A stretch of 64,000 nucleotides of DNA from assembly GCA_964016985.1 (NCBI GenBank), contig OZ024826.1, forward strand, positions 47,154,478 to 47,218,477, in the 5' to 3' direction. This stretch comes from Anodontia alba. Lineage: Eukaryota; Mollusca; Bivalvia; Lucinida; Lucinidae. The notes below the pieces were generated by a model. The model did not search any database. It saw only the letters and a list, made by a program, of their open reading frames with translations, and had not been told where the DNA came from. Made by a program: the position numbers and the translations under genes. This document shows positions 1 to 10,159 of this stretch, piece after piece (position 1 is the stretch's first letter; the number at the start of each line of letters is the position of its first letter).

Positions 1-249
1 AAGTTCCAAATTATCAACATTTGCCGTAAGGTCCCTTTTGTCAGACTTCATGGCCCATATGTCCAAAGTCCTTTTTTCACAATGATTTGGCTCATGTGGC
101 ATAAGATGGGTTTTCCTTCATGATGGACCACTTCAAGATGCCCTTTTTTAGCAAGATAAATGCATGCTTAAGTGATATGCCATTGATTTTCTCAAAAACC
201 TTATTGCTTTAAGTGATATTTATGTGTTCCAAAATAAGCATCTTTGAAT

Positions 250-450
250 ACAGTAGGTGTGCTAAAATTTCATACACCAAAGTTTCTGACAAAATGGGAT
301 AATATGTAAACAGTGCAGACCCAGATCAGACTGCTCCTGAAGGAACAGTTTGAGCAAGGTCTATACTGTTTGCATTTCCACTAGAAAATTTAAGAAACAA
401 CTGCATAAAAATAAAACATTACTGCAGCCAAAATGTATGAAATGAAGAGA
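250..450. mobile_element. HP6 hairpin element, decayed
   Basis: Starts near GCTAAAATTTCATACACC and carries GTTTCTGACAAAATGG. The arm AAACAGTGCAGACCCAGATC is followed by ACTGCTCC, a short loop and a diverged return arm ending CTGTTTGC. The left side matches copies at 15.6 and 18.4 kb. The right end is unclear. Confidence 0.6.
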
Positions 451-530
451 TTGAAAATTTTGGACATTTTCTGTAAGCACTATCCATAATTGATTAGATT
501 GATAAAAGCTGTCAAAATAAATAAATAAAG

Positions 531-749
531 TAATACCCTAATTATTGGGACAGATAGGCCTGAGCAAACAGTGTAGACCCAAATCAGATACTGCAGAATG
601 TGGCAGCTGATCAGGGTCTACACTGTTTGCCACACATACAGGAATATTTTAGAGTTACTATAGAGTTTTAGTAGAATGCAATATTTCGAATTTTAGGACA
701 AGTATGAAAGTAGATAAGGTGTCCCATTACTTAGGGTAAATATGGTATT
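531..749. mobile_element. HP5 hairpin MITE (TA type)
   Basis: Left end TACCCTAATTATTGGGACA; right end TGTCCCATTACTTAGGGTAA followed by ATGGTATT. The central stem GCAAACAGTGTAGACCC...GGGTCTACACTGTTTGC has a type-3 inner arm around TACTGCAGAATGTGGCAG. Ends are Tc1/mariner-like by inference from the TA duplication seen at the 44.4-kb copy. Confidence 0.8.
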
Positions 750-966
750 TGATCCACTGCATGAAAAAAGTTTTTGTCATAGGAACAGCAGAGGCTCAGA
801 TCAGTCTGTACATCTACACAGTCTGGTGAGGCCTTTTCGGTTTATTGCTATATTCTGCAGTATTTACTGATTCTGTAAACTGGGAGCAAAGGCCCTGATT
901 AGACTGCACAGGTATGGCATTATTACACATCCAATTAGGACGCTTTTCTCATGTCACATCTAATTT

Positions 967-1630
967 TTAATCTTTAACACCCTCTGGGCTAACCCAGCAG
1001 ACGAGCCAGCCTCGGTGGCTCAGTTGGATGCGCCGTCCGGCTGGAGACCAGGAGGTCGTGGGTTCAACCCCCGCCGAGGTCGGCAACATTCTTTCGTGGA
1101 GATTGATCATGAAATATTTTCTACGGTCATTCTCTCCCTTCCGCTGATTCAAGAAGGACAGTTAATTGTCAGTTTCTGGCGAAAGAATGTGCACCATACT
1201 GGTTAACCGCTTAGAGGACAAAGCCTGCCCAGTAAACGTGTGGTTAGGTAAACTGACCGCACTCGACATGACCCCATTGGGTTGACTGGGCCGTAAAACC
1301 TCAACACAAACAAACAAATAAACCCAGCAGATGACAAATTGATGTTTCAATTTTTTTCCCAGAAAACAGGATTTGACATTTCATACAAATTGTCTCTAAT
1401 GGAGACAATTTGCATGAAATGTCAAATCCTGTTTTCTGGGAAAAATAAGAAAAATATTTCAATATGTTGTCTGATGAAAATTTCAGCAGACAACATTGAA
1501 ATATTTTCTTATTTTTCCAGAAAAAAGGTTTTGACATTTCATGCAAATTGTCTGGAGACAATTTGCTTGAAATGTCAGTCCTGTTTTCTGGGGAAAATAA
1601 GACTAATATCGCCAGAGTGGTAAAGGTTAA
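967..1630. mobile_element. HP1 dimer interrupted by SINE-A
   Basis: TTAA (967-970) and TTAA (1627-1630) bound two HP1 hairpins head to tail (about 1345-1475 and 1485-1605). Each has TTTCTGG..AAAATAAG and TGACATTTCATGCAAATTG arms. The left terminal piece is separated from its hairpin by the SINE at 1005-1320. Confidence 0.8.
1005..1320 (+). mobile_element. SINE-A inserted in HP1
   Basis: Full-length tRNA-headed SINE. A box TGGCTCAGTTGG and B box GGTTCAACCCC sit in an acceptor-stem-like frame (GCCTCGG / CCGAGGTC). The body ends GGGCCGTAAAACCTCAACAC plus CAAA repeats. A 14-bp target duplication AACCCAGCAGAYGA (991-1004 and 1321-1334, one C/T difference) lies inside the HP1 terminus. Confidence 0.9.
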
Positions 1631-1731
1631 GAGTTAAAGCAAATGGTAGGTTAAGGTTGATTATTTTTTGCAAGTTGATCTGGCTCTTGGACTTGAAAAT
1701 TTTTGTTTTATGAAATTATGTTTATTTTCAG

Positions 1732-1839
1732 GCTTCGCCAGAGGAGAGTTATGTCCCTTTCATGCCCAATGTGTTGAAAGTATTCTTAGAAAATGGTCAG
1801 ACAAAGTCTTTCAAGTATGACAACAAAACAACGGTTAAG
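1732..1839 (+). CDS. FRMPD4-like: Exon A: FRMPD-like, start of FERM F1 lobe
   Basis: Internal exon of 36 codons (residues 1-36 of the visible protein), phase 0 at both ends, between acceptor TTTATTTTCAG and donor AAG|GTTAGT. The peptide contains [17 protein letters not shown], the first strands of the ubiquitin-like F1 lobe of the FERM domain. It closely resembles the [14 protein letters not shown] region of vertebrate FRMPD1/3/4 as I recall it. The residues before it ([10 protein letters not shown]) are probably linker between an upstream PDZ domain and the FERM. No start codon belongs here, so the gene is 5' partial in this window. FRMPD4 (Preso) is a scaffold at synapses in vertebrates; the mollusc role is not known from sequence. 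Confidence 0.92.
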
Positions 1840-2019
1840 GTTAGTAACAGAAGTGAGGCAAGCTGACCTGCAGATTCATCTTAGATCTGAAAAGTAGCAG
1901 ACAGCATTTTAGATCTGTCGTCTGCAATTCAAGCTGGCCTTCCAAATGAGAATAGTCTACTTGGGAATGGATACACTTTCAGGGGACAGCAGCTCTGTCA
2001 AAAAAGAATTTGCATGCCT

Positions 2020-2215
2020 TCTGAAAAAGGGTCTACTCTAAAAGGAAAGAATTTGCTCCCATGGGGAGCAAATTCTTTCCTTTTAGAGTAGACCCAAGGG
2101 GAGCAAATTCTTTCCTTTTAGAGTAGACCCAAGAGGAGCAAATTCTTTCCTTTAAACCTAAGGGGAGCAAATTCTTTCCTTAGAGTAGACCCCTTTTCAG
2201 AAGGGGGTTGGCATG
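2020..2215. repeat. HP12 hairpin with tandemly amplified right arm
   Basis: Left arm GGGTCTACTCTAAAAGG..GAATTTGCTCCC, loop ATGG, then the complementary arm GGGAGCAAATTC..TAGAGTAGACCC. That right arm is repeated about four times with small changes, ending CCCCTTTTCAGAA. Related single-arm copies lie near 53.2 kb and 59.0 kb. Confidence 0.8.
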
Positions 2216-2285
2216 CTGGAAAATCACCAAGAAGTAACAAAAGTTGTTTCAAAAGTTGTCTACCTTCTTGAAAATGGTAGAAAAT

Positions 2286-2560
2286 TTACTAGGTATATCC
2301 CATCCCCTTAACATGTTGAAAATAGGTGTAATTAAACCCTACCCTTCCTAGAAACATACATTCTGAAGATGGAATTGAAGACGGTTCTGTCAATCTGTTA
2401 ACTGATTCAAGAAGGCAAGTTGTCAGTTTCTAGTGAAAGAATCTGCACAAATACTGGTTAACCGCTTAGCGGATCAAGCCTGCCCAGGAAAAGTGTGGTT
2501 AGGTAAGCTCACCGGCATGACATGACCCCAATGGGTTGACTAGGCTGTAAAAACTCCTGC
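2286..2560 (+). repeat. SINE-A-like element with a different 5' part
   Basis: The 3' portion matches SINE-A (TGGTTAACCGCTTAG, CCTGCCCAGGAAAAGTGTGG, GGGTTGACTAGGCTGTAAAA). Instead of a tRNA head it starts with AGGTATATCCCATCCCCTTA and CCCTACCCTTCCTAGAAACA. The segment 2286-2515 recurs inverted at 3915-4135. Confidence 0.75.
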
Positions 2561-2627
2561 ATAGCATATCCCCACATAAATGCAATTTTCAGTCCAAAAA
2601 TATGGATATACAGGAAAATCTTTATAT

Positions 2628-2715
2628 GAGGGTTCATTATAAGACAGTTTTGGATATAAGATGGTTTAAAGGTGGACCCCAAAAGTGTTGTAGCCAAACA
2701 AAAAATTATAGATTA
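2628..2715. mobile_element. HP10 left-half fragment
   Basis: GGTTCATTATAAGACAGTTTT, GGATATAAG and CCAAACAAAAA..TATAGATTATATAGAA match the left arm of HP10 copies at 16.1 and 43.9 kb. The right half is missing. Confidence 0.6.
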
Positions 2716-3131
2716 TATAGAAGGGTGAGATGCTTCTAATGAGTGCCCACAAATTGACAATATTTGTTTTATTTTTGTTTTTGTTTTTTTAACTATAAGA
2801 AAAGTAGCAAACACTTTTTTGTTGAAAAATAAAAACAACCAACAACCAAAATCTTTTTTTCTATATCTAGCTATAGACAAGGGAAAACTGAGACACATCA
2901 CACATAAAAAAAGCCTTAACACATACATGAGAGCAGGAAAAGCTAAGATCAGCCTGCACATCCCAGTCTTGTCAGTACATGTACAATTTTCTGGAGGAAG
3001 CATACATGGTGTAGAGACACCAGATGCGAGGCAAGCGGAAGTCCTGTAGCCTGGGCTTCAACATAAATTTTGTAATTTAAACTTATTTTCACCTAAAATT
3101 TGTTCATATGACATACAGTTTGAGAGATTTT

Positions 3132-3429
3132 ATAATGGCTCAGTTGGATGTGCCGTCTGACTGGAGACCAGGAGGTCGCGGGTTCAACCCCCGCCGAGGT
3201 CGGCAACATTCTTTCGTGGAGATTGATCATGAAATATTTTCTACGGTCATTCTCTCCCTTCCGCTGATTCAAGAAGGGCAGTTGTCAGTTTCTGGCAAAA
3301 GAATGTGCACAATACTGGTTAACCGCTTAGAGGACTAAGCCTGCCCAGTAAACGTGTGGTTAGGTAAACTGACCGCGCTCGACATGACCCCATTGGGTTG
3401 ACTGGGCTGTAAAACCTCAACACAAACAT
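3132..3429 (+). mobile_element. SINE-A
   Basis: A box TGGCTCAGTTGG, B box GGTTCAACCCC, intact body and tail CCTCAACACAAACA. The first eight or so bases of the usual head (GGCCTCGG) are absent, so the copy is slightly 5'-shortened. No convincing target duplication was seen. Confidence 0.88.
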
Positions 3430-3632
3430 AAGCAGGCTTCATCTTCATACAGTTCCTGGCTACGCCCATGGACACTCTTATTTCTCTGTACTTGTATATA
3501 TTCTAAAATCTGATGATGCCTAGTGATAGGCCTAAAATGTCTTGGTTCAGTAGCAAGCTGTAAAAACTCTGATCAAACTGGTCCTGAAGCAGAGCCTAAT
3601 CAAACAGCTTCATTATTCTTGAGATACCCAGT

Positions 3633-3846
3633 TTAAACCTGGTCCTGCTGAGCCCGGATATACCCTGCCTTTTCAAACAGTGTAGATCCAGATCAGTTGG
3701 CTTCTTCAGAAGCCAACTGATGTGGATCTGCACTATTTGCCATTAAGTATGTGAATTTATATCAACAATCTGGATCAAGTTATCTGATTAGCTAAAAATT
3801 AGAAGAGGGCATGGCATCTTAATTTATTCAGCATGACAAGGGTTAA
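3633..3846. mobile_element. HP2 hairpin MITE (TTAA)
   Basis: TTAA at both ends. Left end reads AACCTGGTCCTGCTGAG, right end TTCAGCATGACAAGGG. Central stem AAACAGTGTAGATCCAGATC with inner arm AGTTGGCTTCT. Confidence 0.9.
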
Positions 3847-3914
3847 ATATGGTCATATACCAGCAAAGGTTCCTAAATATCAAAAAGAAGCGGTGTCTGC
3901 ACAACAATATACCT

Positions 3915-4135
3915 TACCTTACCTTACCTAACCACACTTTTCCTGGGCAGGCTTAATCCTCTAAGTGGTTAACCAGTATTTGTGCAGATTCTTTCACCAG
4001 AAACTGACAACTGGCCTTAACAGATTGACAGAACTGTCTTCAATTCCATCTTCAGAATGTATGTTTCTAGGAAGGGTAGGGTTTAATTACACCTATTTGC
4101 AACATGTTAAGGGGATGGGATATACCTAGTCAAAG
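3915..4135 (-). repeat. Inverted copy of the 2286-2515 segment
   Basis: Reverse complement of the SINE-A-like element upstream, including AGGAAGGGTAGGGTTTAATT, AACATGTTAAGGGGATGGGA and the SINE-A body in reverse. A short CCTTA run (CCTTACCTTACC) sits at its left edge. Confidence 0.75.
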
Positions 4136-4396
4136 TTCAATAGCTGGGACATCTTCAGGACCATGGAAATTTGTTGTAGATATGGGTAGTTTGAGCCACT
4201 GAGGGTAAATCATAGCACAGGGTCAGTACGTAAATGGGGATAATTTAGGGATGTCATTTCAATCATCTATAGTTTAATGGTATACTGAGTGTTCTCATTA
4301 TAATTGCCTTGATGAGATGATTCTAATGAATACACACAATATATATTTTCATGATAAAATAAGAAAATTTCCCTATAAAATGTTCCTGGATATTTA

Positions 4397-5362
4397 TTAG
4401 CTCACCTGAGCATGAAGTGCTCAAGGTGAGCTATTGTGGTCAGTCAATATCCATCATCCGTCATCCGTTGTGCAGCGTCAACAATTGCTTTAAAAGCCTA
4501 CTCCTCCTGCACCCCTGGGCCAATTGACTGGAAACTTGGTAGGAAGCATCAGGGTGATTTGTAAATCAAAAAATAGCTAAAATTGTTCTGATCGGAAATC
4601 TAAGATGGCAGCCATGGTGGCCATCTTGAAAATCTATTTTTTGCTTTTTTTCTCCTGAACTGAAAGGCCAATTGGTAGGAAGCATAGGGTTGACTTGTAG
4701 ATCAAAAAATAGCTAAAATCATTTCGATCAGAAATCCAAGATGGCCACCATGGAAAGGCCAACTGACTTGAAACTTGGTAGGAATTATCAGGGTGACTTG
4801 GAGATCAAAAATAGCTAAAATTGTTCTGATTGGAAATCTTGAAAATCTGTTTTTCACTTCTTCTCCTGAACCAAAAGGCCAATTGACTTGAAACTTGGTA
4901 GGAAGCATCGGGGCGACTTGTAGATAGAAAATAGCTAAAATTGTTCCAATGGGAACTAGAAGATGGCCGCCACAATTGCCATCTTCAAAATCTATTTTTC
5001 ACTTCTGCACCAAAAGGCCCATTGACTCGAACTTCAATAGGAAGTATCGGGATGACTTGTAGATCAAAAATAGCTAAAATCATTCTGATCAGAAATCCAA
5101 GATGGTCGGCCTAGCAGCCATTTTGAAAATCTATTTTGAACTTTTTCTCCTGAATCAAAAGGGCAATGGACTCAAACATCATTGGAAGTATCAAGGTGAC
5201 TTGTAGATCAAAAGTAGCTAAATCGTTCTGATTGGAAATCCAAGATGGCCACCATCTTGAAAATCAATATTGAACTTCTTTTGAACTGAAAGGCCAATTG
5301 ACTCAAGCTTATCTGGTAATCAGGTGAGCCATACAGGTCCATCTTGGTCCTCTTGTTTTCTT
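4397..5362 (+). repeat. AGCTCACCTGAG tandem-repeat element
   Basis: Begins TTAGCTCACCTGAGC and ends near CAGGTGAGCC..GGTCCTCTTGTTT, a pairing I associate with a widespread mollusc repeat. Inside are about six or seven units of roughly 140 bp, each with 'CCAATTGACTCGAAACTTGG', 'GTGACTTGTAGATCAAAAAT' and 'AAGATGGCNGCCAT..CATCTTGAAAATC'. The short open frames it gives are not conserved and are not genes. Confidence 0.75.
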
Positions 5363-5493
5363 GATATATCGGAAGAATTTCCAAGGGACTCAAAAAGAGT
5401 TGTAATCAGCCATGGTAACAAGTCATCGGTGTTCGAGTCGTTGAGGTTTTATTGTATAATATCAATAATCCTTTTATGTAGATGTGGAAACAA

Positions 5494-5706
5494 TTAACCC
5501 TTGTCCTGGTGAACCTGGATATACCCTGCCTTTGCAAACAGTGTAGATCCAGATCAGTTGGCTTCTGAAGAAGCCAACTGATCTGGATCTGCACTGTTTG
5601 TCATTAAGTATGTGAATTATAACCCTAATCCGGATCAAGTAATCTGATAGGTTGAAAATTAGAAGTGGGTGTGGCATCTTAATTTATTCAGCAGGACAAG
5701 GGTTAA
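5494..5706. mobile_element. HP2 hairpin MITE (TTAA)
   Basis: TTAACCCTTGTCCTGGTGAA at the left and CAGCAGGACAAGGGTTAA at the right, with the AAACAGTGTAGATCCAGATC stem and AGTTGGCTTC inner arm. Confidence 0.93.
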
Positions 5707-6012
5707 AGTTGAATATCAGTTAAATTCCACTGAAGGCCTAAGATAAAAACAGAGGATTCCAGTGAGAAGGACCTAGGTAGTATTTGGTCTTCCCTGCACT
5801 TTACCTGTCAAGTGAGATAACAGAAAACATAACTGCTATCTCTTCTTGAAAGCCCCTTTGTGGTGTGATATGGCTAATGTCACTATTGTAATGACCTAGG
5901 TGGAACCCTGTCATTTATAGCTCATTTAGCAGTAGAAGGGAGTGATGTAAAGCATCAATTTGTCTGGTAATATTTCAGCTTCGTCACATAAAAAAAAGAC
6001 TTTAGTCGGCAT

Positions 6013-6195
6013 AGCCATAGATAAGGCACTTTTTTCAACCAGAAAGTACATATCTTTCTTATTTCTCCATGAAAACATATGTTGTGGGTACTCTTTAGAA
6101 GTGCCTCACCAAGGCACTTCTAATGACTACCACAATATATGTTTTCCTGGAGAAATCAGAAAAAATATTTAACTAGAGACCCTATTATCTGGAGT
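6013..6195. mobile_element. HP7 hairpin MITE
   Basis: Left GCCATAGATAAGGCACTTTT, then TCTTATTTCTCCATGAAAAC, ATATGTTGTGGGTACTC and TTAGAAGTGCC, followed by the return arm ending CTATTATCTGGA. An extra half copy follows at about 6335-6410. Confidence 0.75.
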
Positions 6196-6547
6196 GATGA
6201 CTTTGATCTAGGAGCAAGGCCACGGACAAATCAGACTGCAGACAGGCTATGCTATTTAGCTCATAGCATCTTCCAGGTCTACATATTGTTTTGGAATTTT
6301 TTCTCACGTAACATAACTTAAGAAATATCATTATAAAATTTTTCTTACTTTTCCCGGTAAACATATGTTTTCATGGGGAAATAAGAAGGTATCTTACCTA
6401 GAGCTATGTTTTATAAGGTTTTTGCTTTGAGGATTTAATGGTTTGTTGATAAATGTTAAACAGAAGAAGAAGAAGAAGAAAAAAAAGGTTGAAGCTACAA
6501 TTGTGCTTAGCTACTTTTCCATGAATCTCTTTCTCAAAAAAGTACAA

Positions 6548-6760
6548 TAATCTTTACCATCCTCTTGGCTAATTCAGCAGATGACAAATCGATGATATTT
6601 TTTCTTAGTTTTTCCAGAAAATAGGCTCTGACATTTCATGCAAATTGTCTCCCCAGGAGACAATTTGCATGAAATGTCAAAGCCAATTTTCTGGGAAAAT
6701 GTAAGAAAATATTTCAGAATGTCATCTGCTGAAAATTTTACCCAGCCTGCAAAGTGTTAA
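6548..6760. mobile_element. HP1 hairpin MITE
   Basis: Left AATCTTTACCATCCTCTTGG and CAGCAGATGACAAAT; stem AGACAATTTGCATGAAATG and its complement; right end TTTACCCAGCCTGCAAAGTG then TTAA. Confidence 0.8.
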
Positions 6761-7164
6761 TAGGTCACACACCATGTAAAAAGTATCCACATATGCCCAG
6801 TTTACATCATCTTTTTTCTGTGATACTAGACTACCAAGATAAAATTTACTGGTTCTTTCTAGGAAGTAGTAAAGACTCTGTACTTGAGGTTTTGGAGGAA
6901 CTAAATCTTCATTTAACCATTGCTGCTTGACATTTTTGTGGCCACATATGTGGTAACTCAGTAATTTATTCTAAAATTAGCTCCATTAGGAAAAAATCAC
7001 ACAGCAGGAAATTATGTGATTTACATAAAAGTGTTTACAGTCGTACTTTTCTAAGAATGCGGACAGAATGGGAAAGCAGGTTTGTTTATATTTTGCTCAA
7101 AACTGAAGAGTGTTTGCAGCAAATACAGATACCCCACATCAGACAACTTGTACTACTTTGATAA

Positions 7165-7378
7165 TTAGCCCTTGTCATGCTGAACAAATTAAGATTCCAT
7201 GCCCACTTCTAATAGTCAGCCAATCGGATTATTTGATTCAGGCAGTTGATACAAACTTACATACTGAGTGACAAACAGTGCAGATCCAGATCAGTTGGCT
7301 TCTTCAGAAGCCAACTGATCTGGATCTGCACTGTTTGCAAAGGCAGGGTATATCCGGGTTCAGCAGATCTAGGGTTAG
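7165..7378. mobile_element. HP2 with TTAG on both sides
   Basis: Flanks are TTAG at 7165-7168 and TTAG at 7375-7378. Between them are AGCCCTTGTCATGCTGAA, the shared stem GCAAACAGTGCAGATCC-type arm and GGTTCAGCAGATCTAGGG. Identical non-TTAA flanks fit a 4-bp target duplication. Confidence 0.85.
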
Positions 7379-7699
7379 CTTAAACAATATTATGAGCAAA
7401 GGTTGAAAATGGGCTGATAGTACAAACATAGAAACAGTCAACTTTTCTCAAAATGATTCTTTTGCCATAAAGTAGGATAATATGACATAATTCTTTGAAG
7501 TTATGCAGAGATTTACACTTAAATGCATACAAAACGGTTTTATGAACAAGTTGATTTTCTCCACCCAATGTATTGTAATTAAGTATACTGCAAGAACACT
7601 GTCATGCAAGCCACATGATCTGCCAACAAAAAAGATGGAGCCTGTATCAAAACCTTTATGTCTGCACCACATAAACTAGATGCTATTTTCAGTCCAAAA

Positions 7700-8049
7700 A
7701 CTAACATAGTGCTCAGATGATAGAGCATCCGCTTTGTGACCTGGAGGTCGGTTTGATACCCGGCTGAGTCATACGCACCAAAGACTTTAAAAATAAAAAT
7801 GGTACTGGCTTCTCTTTTTTCTTGGCTCTCAGCAGTAAGAAAGTAGAGCTAGGAATCAGAACTGGTCAGCTCAGTGTCAGTATAATTTGACTGGTTGGAA
7901 TATCATGTCAAGTGCCTGGGTTATGATATTTCAGTGAGGCAGCACTCTCAAAGTGAGCACTGAGCTCCCTGCCACATCCAGACACCATTGCGATATGACT
8001 GAAAGCTTGTTGAAAATGACGTAAAGGCCGATGAAAAAAAAAAAAAAAC
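7700..8049 (+). mobile_element. SINE-B
   Basis: tRNA-like head with A-box-like GCTCAGATGATAGAGC and B-box-like GGTTTGATACC, then a body with AAGTAGAGCTAGGAATCAGA and GTCAGCTCAGTGTCAGTATA. It ends GTTGAAAATGACGTAAAGGC and an A tract. The direct repeat CAGTCCAAAA at 7690-7699 and 8050-8059 is the target duplication. Confidence 0.85.
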
Positions 8050-8334
8050 CAGTCCAAAACTTTTGATATTTTTCTTTTTGGACGGGTTTTTAAAAAATCC
8101 GTCCTTTAAAATAGTGATGTCCGGGTGGGCAGGCATCGAGCAGGTGGGCGGGCTGGCGTTGGGCATCGTCCGAGGTTTACCTTTTGGTAAACCTTTTTCA
8201 AAGTTATATGTTACCTTTATTCTTCAATGGATTGCTTTCATATTTGGTAGGGATGAAGAGGAGGACCAGTAGATGTTTCACATGCAAGAGAGACAACTCT
8301 TACTTTCTTCATTATTTAAAAAACCTGTCCATAA

Positions 8335-8450
8335 TGCCATTAGGCATTTTTCTTGTTTACACAGAAATATATGTAGTGAATATTCATTAGAATTCTTACA
8401 GCTATGGTACAGACTGCTCAGATGGTTTTGTGGTGAAATAAGAAAAATAG
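8335..8450. mobile_element. HP7 fragment, decayed
   Basis: Pieces of HP7 (AGTGAATATTCATTAGAA; TGGTGAAATAAGAAAAATA) without a closed hairpin. Confidence 0.4.
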
Positions 8451-8505
8451 TAATGCTGCATTATCATTTTTATTGAAACAAAGGCACATACTTTATCTAG
8501 TGCCA

Positions 8506-8592
8506 TGCAAATTCATCTCCCCTTTGTATCATTTTGATATGACTTAAATAATGTTGAAAGGGATGTAAAATGTCAAATCATCATTCACCTTT
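8506..8592 (+). mobile_element. SINE-C 3' fragment
   Basis: Tail CTTAAATAATGTTGAAAGGG plus ATGTAAAATGTCAAATCATC matches the 3' end of SINE-C. The head is absent. Confidence 0.7.
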
Positions 8593-9366
8593 ACTGTTTG
8601 TATATAAGATAGAGCAGATTACCATGATTACCCAAAATGTTTGGGCTTTGTAATTCCTTGTCTTTTTTATTCTAAAATTTTAACAAGTCCTTCTGCTGTC
8701 TGGTGATGTGTCTAAAATGCAAACAGTGTAGACTCAAATCAAACTGCTCCTCTACACTGTTGCACATGTCTGTCTATCCCAATTCTTAGAATAAATACAA
8801 TATGGCTTCTCATTGGTATTCAGTCCGCCGATTCCTTACCAAATAAAACCACACAGACAATATTTTATGTAGTCTCAAAGCAAAATAAATCTAGGATGGT
8901 TGCTCCCATTTGGAGCTATCTAACAATAGACAGCTGCCAGTAGGATGTGAGCATACAATAACAAGATGATGTAAATTACATACAATTCAACAGCATGCCA
9001 TCATACTTATTGATGAATATTTATGATTCCCCAAGAGGAAATCGACAGTTTTATGATATGCCAACAATGGTGATTAAGACCAGCCTGCGCATATCCACAT
9101 TTCTGTTATGTGGTAAAATTGTATATTAGAATACCCTATTTACCCTAAATATTCAGACAGACATGCTTAAGCAAACAGTATAGCCAAGTTCAAACTGCAC
9201 ATGTTCAAACTTTAGGATATGTATGCTAAAATCTTGCGGTATCTGAATTCAAATAATACACATGAGAATAGGGAAGTTTTCTTTCTACTAGACAAAAATA
9301 TATAAGTTAAACTCAAGTTGCATATCTCCAAATAAGGGGCTTTTTTTCTTTTTTTTTTCAACCAAA

Positions 9367-9664
9367 CGCCAGCCTCCTTGGCTCAGTCGGATGCATGTCT
9401 GACTGGTGATCAGGAGGTCATGGGTTTGGCAACATTCTTTTGCAGTGATTGATCATGAAATATTTTCTACAGTCATTCTCTCCCTTCCGCCGATTCATGA
9501 AGGCAGTTTGTCAGTTTCTACTGAAAGAATGTGCACTATTTAAATACTGGTCAACTGCGTAGAGGACTAAACCTGCCCAGGAAAAATGTGGTTAACTGAC
9601 CATGCTTGACATGACCCTAATGGGTTGACTGGGCTGTAAAACCTGAACTCAATCAATAAAAAAA
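9367..9664 (+). mobile_element. SINE-A, diverged
   Basis: Head GCCAGCCTCCTTGGCTCAGT, but the B-box region is partly deleted (GTCATGGGTTTGGCAACA). The body is intact to AAACCTGAACTCAATCAAT. Target duplication TTCAACCAAA at 9357-9366 and 9665-9674. Confidence 0.85.
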
Positions 9665-9800
9665 TTCAACCAAAATTGTTGGTATTTTTCTTATTTCACA
9701 AAAAAAGATTTTGTGGTTTCCATTAGAAGTGCCTTACCCAGGCAGTTCTAATGAGTACCAACAACTTAGGTGTGGAAGAATAAGGAAAAAATATATATCT

Positions 9801-10067
9801 GGGCCCAATTGTTCAAAGCTAACGACATCGTTAGTTAACGATTCGTTAAAATTTACATCGAGTGATATGCAAATATGCTGGAATTTTTTGCTGAAAAAAT
9901 GTGAGTAGCTTTTGCAGTGCAATGTGAGTAGCTTTTGCAGTGCAAAAGCTACTCACATTTTTTCAGCAAAAAATATCAGAATATTGTATATTGAATCTGC
10001 TAAAACAGTTAAGGAAATGACCCTTAACGAGCTCGTTAAGCTAATGACGCTTTGAACAACTGGGCCC
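9801..10067. mobile_element. HP9 hairpin MITE
   Basis: Ends GGGCCCAATTGTTCAAAGCT and GCTTTGAACAACTGGGCCC; subterminal ACGACATCGTTAG and CGAGCTCGTTAAG. The central stem TGAGTAGCTTTTGCAGTGCA is duplicated on the left arm. It ends 92 bp before exon B. Confidence 0.88.
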
Positions 10068-10159
10068 TGGATGTGAGATATGAAGTTGCAAACAGCATAT
10101 TTTTGTTGCTCTTACACATATTACCCAGAATATATTTATTTTATTTTTATTTCTTTCAG

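Larger units (their letters stand above)
1..1731 (+). other. Intron (5' partial) upstream of exon A
   Basis: No coding sequence is visible. It holds an HP6 hairpin near 250-450, an HP5 element (531-749) and an HP1 dimer interrupted by a SINE-A (967-1630). The rest is AT-rich sequence without recognised features. It ends in the acceptor tract TTTATTTTCAG before exon A. Confidence 0.8.
1840..10159 (+). other. Intron A-B (8320 bp)
   Basis: Contains an HP12 hairpin with amplified arm, two inverted copies of a SINE-A-like segment, SINE-A copies, an AGCTCACC tandem element, HP2 (three), HP7, HP1, SINE-B, a SINE-C tail and HP9. No exon-like open frame with splice borders was seen. The stretches 6780-7140 and 8850-9110 hold only AT-rich unassigned sequence. 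Confidence 0.8.

Noticed and set aside
1008..1075. tRNA gene in the SINE-A head (also at 3136, 10975, 48150, 56165; SINE-B and -C heads)
   Set aside because: A and B boxes are present, but each head continues into the same SINE body and tail with target duplications. Arms are imperfect, and no copy stands alone.
3900..3935. Telomere-like CCTTA repeat
   Set aside because: Only three short CCTTA units at a SINE edge; too short and not the TTAGGG type.
9801..10067. microRNA gene in the HP9 stem
   Set aside because: The same stem occurs in five HP9 copies and is bounded by inverted ends, so a MITE explains it. Processing cannot be judged without small-RNA data.
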